Source: an uncultured Planctomycetaceae bacterium (lineage in GTDB: Bacteria; Planctomycetota; Planctomycetia; Pirellulales; Pirellulaceae). From it: DNA of 5,024 nucleotides. Location of the stretch: NCBI GenBank assembly GCA_903921945.1, contig CAIXSC010000417.1, positions 1-5,024 of the forward strand, read 5' to 3'. The number at the start of each line of letters is the position of its first letter. The first letter of the stretch is position 1. This document shows positions 1 to 5,024 of this stretch, in pieces. A model generated the notes under the pieces. It did no database searches. It was not told where the DNA came from and worked only from the letters and a program-made list of their open reading frames with translations. The translations under genes and the position numbers were made by a program.

Positions 1-1425
1 AAGACGCCGACTCCAGCGGCGGGACGGCTCGTGGTACGGCTGTTGTGCGAACGTTATTACGCGGCCAACCTGGGCCGGTTCCGCTTGGCGTTCACCACCG
101 CTCCGCAGGCCGCGGCGAGTTCGACGCCGCCGGACATCGAGGCGTTGCTAGCGGCGCCGATCGCCACCGAAACCGCCGATCAACGCTCTCGGCTGCTGCG
201 GTACTTTTTGTCGGTCGCGCCGGAGCTAGCGCGCGAGCGGCAAGCGATCCAGGAATTGCGCAATCAACTGCCGACGTCGCCAACGTCGCTCGTCTTCGTC
301 GAACGGCCGTCGAACCATCCTCGCGCGACCCATCGCTATCATCGCGGCGAGTTCCTGCAACCGCGGGAACGGGTCGAAGCGGGCGTGCCCGCCGTTTTGC
401 CACCGCTTCCCGCCGATGCGCCGCGCGATCGACTGACGTTCGCCCGCTGGCTTGTGTCGCCCGCCAATCCGTTGACGGGCCGAGTCGCGATGAACCGCCA
501 ATGGGCGGCCGTGTTTGGTCGCGGCATTGTCCGCACGACCGAGGATTTCGGTTACCAAGGGGAAGCCCCGAGCCATCCAGAACTGCTCGATTGGCTCGCG
601 ATCGAGTTCGTGCGTCAGGAATGGTCAATGAAACGGATGCACCGAGCCATGGTGACCAGCGCGACCTATCGCCAATCGTCGCGAGCGGACTCGGAGCGAT
701 TGGCACGCGATCCGCGCAATGAACTGCTGGGCCGCGGGCCGCGGGCCAGGCTGGAAGCCGAACTTGTCCGCGACGCGGTGTTGCAGGCCAGCGGCCTGTG
801 GTCGCGGCAACTGGGCGGGCCGAGCGTCTTTCCGCCGCAGCCCGAAAACGTGACGACGGAAGGCGCGTATGGCCGGTTGAATTGGAACACAAGCACCGGC
901 GGCGACCGTTATCGCCGCGGCCTTTACACGTTCGCCAAACGCACCGCACCGTACGCGATGTTTACGACATTCGATGGCCCCAGCGGCGAAGCGTGCGTGG
1001 CGCGGCGGGAACAATCGAATACGCCGCTGCAGGCACTCACGCTGCTGAACGACACCGTCTTTTTGGAGGCCGCGCAATCGCTCGGCAGCCAAGCCGCGGA
1101 GATGGACGCGGCGACGGACGAGGCACGCGCCGCGTGGCTGTTCGCCCGCTGCCTGTCGCGGCCGCCATCGCCATCCGAGCTGCCCCTGATATCGCGTTTC
1201 TACGCCGCTCAGGCCAGTCGGTTTGCCGCCGGCGAGTTGGATGCGAAATTGCTCGCCGGTCCGGAAAGGGCGGCGCCGTCCGCCAACCGTCCCGCGACGC
1301 CAGCGAATCCCACAGTCGTGGAGACCGCGAAACCGGACGGGTTGAACGGCACGGCACGGCGAGCTGCCTGGACGGCAACGGCGCGAGCCATTCTGAATCT
1401 GGACGAAATGATCACGAAGGAGTGA
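1..1425 (+). CDS. DUF1549/DUF1553 (PSD1-type) domain protein, C-terminal part
   Basis: Partial gene: the reading frame is open from base 1, so the true start lies upstream and the GTG at 31 is only an internal Val codon. About 474 residues are visible. Numbering from the first window codon, 'NLGRFRLAFTT' (near residues 33-43) looks like the end of a lectin-like segment that usually sits between DUF1549 and DUF1553. The DUF1553 domain follows, with 'NPLTGRVAMNRQW' (about 156-168), 'GEAPSHPELLDWLA' (187-200), 'MVTSATYRQSS' (217-227), 'RRGLYTFAKRTAPYAMFTTFD' split over 305-325 and 'QSNTPLQALTLLND' (338-351). The ending 'ARAILNLDEMITKE' is typical of the family. Family members often carry an N-terminal cytochrome-c-like domain and an export signal; neither can be seen here. 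The biochemical function is unknown. The gene ends three bases before a DUF1501 gene, its usual partner, so the two are almost certainly co-transcribed. Family assignment is secure; role is not. Confidence 0.95.
   Translation, partial: KTPTPAAGRLVVRLLCERYYAANLGRFRLAFTTAPQAAASSTPPDIEALLAAPIATETADQRSRLLRYFLSVAPELARERQAIQELRNQLPTSPTSLVFVERPSNHPRATHRYHRGEFLQPRERVEAGVPAVLPPLPADAPRDRLTFARWLVSPANPLTGRVAMNRQWAAVFGRGIVRTTEDFGYQGEAPSHPELLDWLAIEFVRQEWSMKRMHRAMVTSATYRQSSRADSERLARDPRNELLGRGPRARLEAELVRDAVLQASGLWSRQLGGPSVFPPQPENVTTEGAYGRLNWNTSTGGDRYRRGLYTFAKRTAPYAMFTTFDGPSGEACVARREQSNTPLQALTLLNDTVFLEAAQSLGSQAAEMDAATDEARAAWLFARCLSRPPSPSELPLISRFYAAQASRFAAGELDAKLLAGPERAAPSANRPATPANPTVVETAKPDGLNGTARRAAWTATARAILNLDEMITKE
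1416..1422 (+). promoter_or_regulatory. Ribosome binding site of the DUF1501 gene
   Basis: The sequence 'gaaggag' lies within the last codons of the DUF1553 gene and ends six bases before the ATG at 1429. It is a near-ideal Shine-Dalgarno match at ideal spacing. It fixes the start at 1429 rather than at the in-frame ATG at 1504, which has no comparable purine-rich site. The position also supports translational coupling with the upstream gene. Confidence 0.85.
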
Positions 1426-1428
1426 CCC

Positions 1429-3063
1429 ATGAGCGACGCTAATAATTCCTCGGTCGGACTCGCTTCGGTGTCGAACCGTTCAGCGGACGGATCCCGGCGC
1501 GGCATGTCGAAGGCGGCCTTGCTGACAGCGTGCGGTGGCGAGCCCACCGCGACCCTCTCCTCGCAGGCGTTAGTCGCCCGGCGCCATTTTTTCCGTGATT
1601 GCGGCTACGGACTTGGAAAAATCGCATTGGCTTCGCTGTTGTCGCCGCTTGGCCGGTTCGCGGGCATGAGCGGCGCTGGAGCGGCCGGACGGATGGCGGC
1701 CGGGCGGATGGCGGCGGCGACGGCCGGCGCTGCGGCGTTGTCCACAGCACAAGAAGCTCGAGCGGCCATGTCGACTGCCCGGCCGCCCCATTTCGCGCCC
1801 CGCGCCAAACATGTCATTCATCTGTTCATGGCGGGCGCGCCGAGCCAACTGGATCTGTTCGACTACAAGCCGAAGCTGGTGGAATTTGAAGGCAAGCCGA
1901 TTCCGCCCGAGGTGATCGGCGGTCAGCGATACGCCTTCATCCGCTCCGACGCCGCTGTGCTGGGCCCGCGATTCAAATTCGCCAAACATGGCCAATGCGG
2001 CGCGCAGATCGCCGAGGTTCTGCCACATTTGGCCAAAGTTGTGGACGACATCTGTTTGATCCGCTCAACCCATACTTCGCAATTCAACCACGCGCCGGCC
2101 CAGATTTTTTTCAACACCGGTTTCCCGCAGCCAGGACGCCCGAGCATCGGCTCGTGGGTCACTTATGGCTTGGGGGCTGAAACGAGCGACCTGCCGGCGT
2201 TTGTGGTCATGTCCACCGGCGCCGGAATCAGCGGCGGCGCGGCGAATTGGTCGAGCGGTTTTTTGCCCGGCTCTTACACCGGTGTGCGGTTGCGAAACCA
2301 AGGCGATCCGATACTGAATGTGGGCAATCCGGCGGGAATTGATTCCAAGTTGCAACGCGAGTCGCTCGATTTGATCGGAGCGTTGAACCGCCAACGATTG
2401 GAAGCCGCTGGCGATCCCGAAATCGCCACGCGGATCGAGTCGTATGAAATGGCGTTTCGGCTGCAGAGTTCGGCGCCCGATTTAATGGACTTGCGGAGCG
2501 AGAACGAAGCGACATTGAAACTGTACGGCTGCGATCCGGCCAAGCCGTCGTTCGCCCGCGCCTGCTTGCTCGCCCGGCGAATGGTCGAGCGGGGTGTGCG
2601 GTTCATCAATATTTATCATGAGGGCTGGGACGCCCACTCGAACGTCGAGGGCAACTTGCGGAACAATTGCGGCGCGACCGATCAAGCGGCCGCGGCGCTG
2701 GTTCAGGACTTGAAACAACGCGGAATGCTCAACGATACGTTGGTCGTTTGGGGCGGGGAATTCGGCCGCACGCCGATGGTCGAAACCAACCCGGCGCTCG
2801 GCCGCAGCCTCGGTCGCGACCATCATCCGCAGGCGTTCACCACTTGGCTCGCCGGCGGCGGCATCAAGCCCGGACTATCGATCGGCGCCACGGACGAGTT
2901 GGGCTTCAACATTGTGGAGAACCCCGTCCATGTCCACGACCTGCAAGCGACCCTCTTGCACTGTCTCGGACTGGATCACGAGCGGCTGACCTACCGTTAC
3001 GCTGGCCGCGATTTCCGCTTGACCGACATCCACGGCCGGGTGCTTCAGGAGATTCTGGCCTGA
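1429..3063 (+). CDS. DUF1501 domain protein with Tat-like signal
   Basis: Complete 544-residue member of DUF1501, a family placed with the alkaline phosphatase/sulfatase-like superfamily, but without a known reaction. After a 50-residue leader, 'RRHFFRDCGYGLGKIALASLL' begins at residue 51 as a twin-arginine export signal of the form usual in planctomycete members. An Ala/Gly/Met-rich linker follows (about 79-113). The DUF1501 core starts at 'HLFMAGAPSQLDLFDYKPKL' (131-150), then 'IRSTHTSQFNHAPAQ' (211-225), 'GVRFINIYHEGWDAHS' (389-404), 'WGGEFGRTP' (441-449) and 'GRDHHP' (462-467). Conserved Asp142, His403, Asp464, His465 and His466 are candidate metal ligands, by inference from the superfamily. 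The C-terminal 'HDLQATLLHCLGLDHERLTYRYAGRDFRLTD' region (503-533) is also family-typical. The start has a strong ribosome site and lies three bases after the DUF1553 stop. The protein probably acts outside the cytoplasm with its operon partner. Family certain, function unknown. Confidence 0.96.
   Translation: MSDANNSSVGLASVSNRSADGSRRGMSKAALLTACGGEPTATLSSQALVARRHFFRDCGYGLGKIALASLLSPLGRFAGMSGAGAAGRMAAGRMAAATAGAAALSTAQEARAAMSTARPPHFAPRAKHVIHLFMAGAPSQLDLFDYKPKLVEFEGKPIPPEVIGGQRYAFIRSDAAVLGPRFKFAKHGQCGAQIAEVLPHLAKVVDDICLIRSTHTSQFNHAPAQIFFNTGFPQPGRPSIGSWVTYGLGAETSDLPAFVVMSTGAGISGGAANWSSGFLPGSYTGVRLRNQGDPILNVGNPAGIDSKLQRESLDLIGALNRQRLEAAGDPEIATRIESYEMAFRLQSSAPDLMDLRSENEATLKLYGCDPAKPSFARACLLARRMVERGVRFINIYHEGWDAHSNVEGNLRNNCGATDQAAAALVQDLKQRGMLNDTLVVWGGEFGRTPMVETNPALGRSLGRDHHPQAFTTWLAGGGIKPGLSIGATDELGFNIVENPVHVHDLQATLLHCLGLDHERLTYRYAGRDFRLTDIHGRVLQEILA
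1686..1715 (+). repeat. 15-bp in-frame tandem duplication in the DUF1501 gene
   Basis: Two adjacent 15-base units, 1686-1700 and 1701-1715, differ at a single base. In the reading frame they encode GRMAA twice (residues 87-96), with the differences falling at third codon positions (gga/ggg and gcc/gcg). The repeat lies in the low-complexity linker between the Tat-like signal and the DUF1501 core, so it probably changes linker length only. It is consistent with replication slippage in GC-rich sequence. Confidence 0.8.
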
Positions 3064-3125
3064 TTTTCAAGTTTTCCACTAACGACATGCACCTCTGACA
3101 AGACTCTCTCCCAAGAGGAAGAACG

Positions 3126-3278
3126 AACCACGGATAACGCGAATGGCACGGATTGATTCGGCGTGGAAGGATCACGCTTCCCTGATCGGGAATGCGAGAT
3201 CAGTGATAGGCAAGAGCGAAGTCCCTTTAATGCTACGAGCATTTCTTTCATCCGTGCCTATTCGAGTCATCCGTGGTT
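3126..3278. repeat. Inverted-repeat element with 'cacggat' arms
   Basis: The left arm (3126-3153) starts 'aaccacggat' and ends 'ggcacggat'. The right arm (3250-3278), read on the minus strand, starts and ends with the same words. Aligned, the arms agree at 26 of 28 positions plus one single-base gap. Each arm carries the word 'cacggat' twice, 18 or 19 bases apart, so the arms themselves contain short spaced direct repeats. The 96-base interior holds three small hairpins: 'ggaag/cttcc' (3165-3181), 'ctgatc/gatcag' (3182-3203) and 'aatgct/agcatt' (3229-3243). There is no open frame resembling a transposase. Sequences of the type 'ccacggat...cacggat' recur between genes in many bacterial genomes, from my recollection, so this is probably one copy of a dispersed family. 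No convincing target-site duplication is seen; only 'acg' flanks both sides, which could be chance. Confidence 0.8.
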
Positions 3279-3399
3279 ACGCCCTCTTTCTCCATCGATC
3301 CCGTTCGTTAGCCTGTTCTGAGTCATATATGGATGGCCATAATAGAAAGGCTAAACACCTGTCCCGCATTTTCCGAGCACCTTTTAGCTCAGCCAACGT

Positions 3400-3409
3400 T
3401 GCTTAAGCA
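3400..3409. promoter_or_regulatory. Perfect 10-base palindrome upstream of the dehydrogenase gene
   Basis: The word 'tgcttaagca' is a perfect dyad 30 bases before the start codon, and overlaps by one base the smaller palindrome 'aacgtt' at 3395-3400. Its position would suit an operator for a dimeric regulator. A 10-base palindrome is expected by chance roughly once per thousand bases, so this is weak evidence. Confidence 0.2.
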
Positions 3410-3428
3410 CCCAATTATTTTCAATCTC

Positions 3429-3433
3429 AGGAG
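3429..3433 (+). promoter_or_regulatory. Ribosome binding site of the 2-hydroxyacid dehydrogenase gene
   Basis: The core 'aggag' ends six bases before the ATG at 3440. This supports that start, which also places the first beta strand of the substrate domain ('KVVADGPL') directly at the N-terminus as usual for the family. Confidence 0.8.
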
Positions 3434-3439
3434 TGGTGA

Positions 3440-4381
3440 ATGTCTTTGCCGAAGGTGGTCGCGGATGGGCCGTTGGCCCCGATTGTTGAGCAGCTCTTGG
3501 CGGGCCAGGTCGAATGGTTGCCATGGAGCGTCGCCGAGTCGGGGACTGCGGAGCGGATTGACGGGGTTTATACCTATGGTCATCCGCAAGTCGATGGCGC
3601 GATGCTCGATCGACTTCCGGGCGTGCGGGTGATCAGCAATTACGGGGTAGGTGTCGACCATATTCGGCTGGCGGACGCGGCGGCCCGTGGGATCCCCGTC
3701 GGGAATACACCCGGTATCCTGGACGGCGCCACCGCCGATATGGCTTTCACCCTGCTGCTCGCCGCCGCCAGACGCTTGATTGTGGGTGACAGATACGCCC
3801 GCAGCCCCGAATTCACTCGCTACGACCCCGGTTACATGCTGGGCGTCGAGGCACACAGCCAATCGATCGGCATCGTCGGCATGGGGCGGATTGGACGACA
3901 GATCGCTCAGCGAGCCCGCGGATTCGACATGCGGGTCGCTTACCACAATCGCCGTCGCGATGAGGCGGCCGAGCAACGTTTCGAGGCCCGCTACCTGCCG
4001 CTCGACGCCCTCCTCGCGGAGAGCGATTTCGTGGTGCTCAGCGTTCCCCTGACGGATGAAACCCGCGGCCTGATTGGAGCCAAACAACTGCGACGGATGA
4101 AACCGACCGCGATCCTTGTCAACATCGCGCGGGGACCGGTCGTGGACACGGCAGCGCTGACGGTCGCGTTGCAAGAGCGATGGATCTACGCCGCGGCGCT
4201 CGACGTGACCGATCCGGAACCGCTGCCGCGCGGCCACGCGCTGTTGGCCTGCGACAACTTAACGATCGCGCCCCACCTCGGCAGCGCGACCGAGCAAACC
4301 CGCCGCAAAATGGCCGAAATGTCGGTAGCCAATCTGCTCGCCGGCCTCGCCAACGAGCCGCTGCCATTTCGGGTCGGGTGA
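3440..4381 (+). CDS. D-2-hydroxyacid dehydrogenase, glyoxylate/hydroxypyruvate reductase type
   Basis: Complete 313-residue enzyme of the D-isomer-specific 2-hydroxyacid dehydrogenase family, close to the usual 310-330 residues. It should reduce a small 2-keto acid such as glyoxylate or hydroxypyruvate with NAD(P)H in the cytoplasm. The N-terminal substrate domain contains 'VISNYGVGVDHIRLADAAARGIPVGNTPG' over residues 64-92, with the substrate-loop 'NYGVGVDH' at 67-74. The Rossmann cofactor domain has 'GMGRIG' at 147-152, and the catalytic triad is intact: Arg231 in 'NIARGPVVD', Glu260 in 'DVTDPEP' and His279 in 'APHLGSAT'. After the second nucleotide-binding strand comes 'YHNRRR' (168-173) rather than an acidic residue, which suggests NADPH preference by analogy with known hydroxypyruvate reductases. 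The 376-base gap upstream suggests its own promoter. Exact substrate is uncertain; a phosphoglycerate dehydrogenase is unlikely because there is no C-terminal regulatory domain. Confidence 0.93.
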   Translation: MSLPKVVADGPLAPIVEQLLAGQVEWLPWSVAESGTAERIDGVYTYGHPQVDGAMLDRLPGVRVISNYGVGVDHIRLADAAARGIPVGNTPGILDGATADMAFTLLLAAARRLIVGDRYARSPEFTRYDPGYMLGVEAHSQSIGIVGMGRIGRQIAQRARGFDMRVAYHNRRRDEAAEQRFEARYLPLDALLAESDFVVLSVPLTDETRGLIGAKQLRRMKPTAILVNIARGPVVDTAALTVALQERWIYAAALDVTDPEPLPRGHALLACDNLTIAPHLGSATEQTRRKMAEMSVANLLAGLANEPLPFRVG

Positions 4382-4454
4382 CTTCGGCCCTAAGTTGCCA
4401 GCAACGATTGCGACAACTCGCCGTCCCCCCCATAGAAAATCCCAAAACCCGCCA

Positions 4455-4494
4455 GCTCTGAAAGAGCGACACAACCGCTCTTCTTCGGTCGCTC
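4455..4494. terminator. Overlapping hairpins between convergent genes, likely bidirectional terminator
   Basis: Three mutually exclusive stems share the same bases: 'gctct/agagc' (4455-4459 with 4463-4467), 'aagagcg/cgctctt' (4462-4468 with 4476-4482, seven-base loop) and 'gagcgac/gtcgctc' (4464-4470 with 4488-4494). The central seven-base stem is the most terminator-like. It lies in the 122-base gap between the plus-strand dehydrogenase and the minus-strand DUF1080 gene, only about ten bases beyond the latter's stop. T-tracts are poor in both directions ('cttctt' on plus, 'ctttc' on minus), so Rho-independent activity is plausible rather than clear. Confidence 0.5.
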
Positions 4495-4503
4495 ATACAT
4501 AAT

Positions 4504-5024
4504 TTACGGCTTGATGACGCGGTAACGCAGTTTGCGAATCGCGGCTTTGGTGTCGTAGGTGGCGAGTCCCACCGGTTGCGAAAGAGTGACTTCGTTGCGG
4601 GTGGTGACTTTGCGGTCCTTGATCGAAACATCGACGACCGCGGCGTCGTCGATCCAGGCCTTGATGCGGTCGGCGGTCACCCGCACCCGGAACTTGTACC
4701 ACTTCCCGTTGTCGAACTTCATGACCTGCGTCGTCTCGTTTTCCGAGGCGTCACGGCCATCCAAACTGGAGATTCCCACGACGCTGCCGGCCCATCCGCC
4801 CACGATCAAGCTGGCGTGCGAATCGCGAACCGGAAACGTCAGACCCACGAAGAAGTCCGTGCCCTCCACTCGCTGGGCCTCCAAGCTGATCTCGAAGTCG
4901 ACTTTGGGGAACGCCTTGGTCCAGGTAACGCCAGTCAGCGGTCCGCCTTGGTTGAGAATCAGTTCGCCTTCGACCACTTCAACTTCGCCGTCGCCGCCGA
5001 ATTTCGTCAGCTTCCAGCCCTCCA
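4504..5024 (-). CDS. DUF1080 / 3-keto-disaccharide hydrolase family protein, C-terminal part
   Basis: Partial gene: 172 residues and a TAA stop (4504-4506) are visible, and the frame stays open to the right edge, so the start and any signal peptide lie outside. The GTG at 4977 is an internal Val codon: upstream codons in frame read 'GWKLTKFGGDGEVEV', which continues the family pattern. Numbering from the first full codon at the edge, recognisable blocks are 'GELILNQGGPLTGVTW' (about 19-34), 'VDFEISLEAQRVEGTDFFVGLTFP' split over 40-63, 'SLIVGGWAGSVVGISSLDG' (70-88), 'ASENETT' (90-96), 'WYKFRVRVTADRIKAWIDD' (106-124) and 'PVGLATYDTKAAIRKLRYR' (150-168). This is a concanavalin-like beta-sandwich; some relatives act on 3-keto sugars, and planctomycetes have many copies, usually exported. 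It converges on the dehydrogenase gene. Activity of this member is not shown by sequence. Confidence 0.92.
   Translation of the reverse strand, partial: EGWKLTKFGGDGEVEVVEGELILNQGGPLTGVTWTKAFPKVDFEISLEAQRVEGTDFFVGLTFPVRDSHASLIVGGWAGSVVGISSLDGRDASENETTQVMKFDNGKWYKFRVRVTADRIKAWIDDAAVVDVSIKDRKVTTRNEVTLSQPVGLATYDTKAAIRKLRYRVIKP

Larger units (their letters stand above)
3064..3439. other. Gene-free gap between the DUF1501 operon and the dehydrogenase gene
   Basis: No convincing gene is present; the open frames here have no family-like sequence and run through the inverted repeat. Base composition is visibly more AT-rich than the flanking genes, especially after 3290. Contents: bases 3064-3125 show no clear Rho-independent terminator after the DUF1501 stop. 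Bases 3126-3278 are an inverted-repeat element. Bases 3279-3439 form the leader of the dehydrogenase gene, with a weak promoter-like pair ('ttctga' at 3316-3321 and 'cataat' at 3338-3343, 16 bases apart) and a perfect 10-base palindrome, 'tgcttaagca', at 3400-3409. The promoter pair matches the -35 consensus poorly, and planctomycete promoters are not well described, so it is a suggestion only. Confidence 0.7.

Noticed and set aside
31..33. GTG as start of the first gene
   Set aside because: The frame is open to base 1, the preceding residues continue the lectin-like strand pattern, and no ribosome site precedes it; the gene is cut by the window edge.
92..949. Long antisense frame opposite the DUF1553 gene
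   Set aside because: Arg/Ala-rich translation without motifs, fully inside a recognised gene on the other strand.
798..1442. Plus-strand frame overlapping the end of the DUF1553 gene
   Set aside because: Arg-rich shifted-frame translation; the DUF1553 frame is continuous with conserved motifs to its stop, so there is no frameshift to explain.
3106..3117. 'ctct...agag' as terminator of the DUF1501 operon
   Set aside because: Only four pairs with no T-tract; too weak to call.
3143..3406. Open frame of 87 residues in the gap, plus strand
   Set aside because: It runs through the interior and right arm of the inverted repeat, has no family-like sequence and no convincing ribosome site. Proteins predicted from such repeats are usually artefacts.
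3389..4237. Long antisense frame (282 residues) opposite the dehydrogenase gene
   Set aside because: The plus strand encodes an enzyme with all expected motifs over the same bases; the antisense frame is a by-product of GC-rich codon use and its translation matches nothing I recognise.
4975..4977. GTG as start of the minus-strand DUF1080 gene
   Set aside because: In-frame upstream codons encode the family-typical 'GWKLTKFGGDGEVEV', so the gene continues past the window edge.

Overview
The window looks like high-GC chromosomal DNA from a member of the Planctomycetota. The main reason is the tandem pair of a DUF1549/DUF1553 (PSD1-type) protein and a DUF1501 protein, families heavily expanded in that phylum, accompanied by a planctomycete-style DUF1080 protein. 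The phylum call is inference from family content; I cannot resolve genus.

Layout: (1) From the left edge to 1425, plus strand, lies the C-terminal part of a large DUF1553 protein whose start is outside the window. (2) Three bases downstream (1429-3063) is a complete DUF1501 protein with a Tat-like export signal, clearly in the same operon. (3) A gene-free gap of 376 bases (3064-3439) contains an inverted-repeat element (3126-3278) with arms of about 28 bases carrying paired 'cacggat' motifs, followed by the leader of the next gene. (4) 3440-4381, plus strand, is a complete D-2-hydroxyacid dehydrogenase of the glyoxylate/hydroxypyruvate reductase type with an intact catalytic triad. (5) A 122-base convergent gap (4382-4503) holds a cluster of overlapping hairpins that probably ends transcription from both sides. 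(6) From 4504 to the right edge, minus strand, is the C-terminal part of a DUF1080 (3-keto-disaccharide hydrolase family) protein, start outside the window.

How they fit together: the DUF1553 and DUF1501 proteins are a conserved, co-transcribed, probably exported pair of unknown biochemical role. The dehydrogenase appears to be its own transcription unit, separated by the repeat element, and is a cytosolic reductase of small 2-keto acids. The DUF1080 gene is transcribed convergently and belongs to a probably exported carbohydrate-related family. Nothing in the sequence ties the three units into one pathway. I see no RNA genes, CRISPR, transposase, phage or defence genes. I do not find convincing evidence for a new biological system; the inverted-repeat element is the feature most worth following up.
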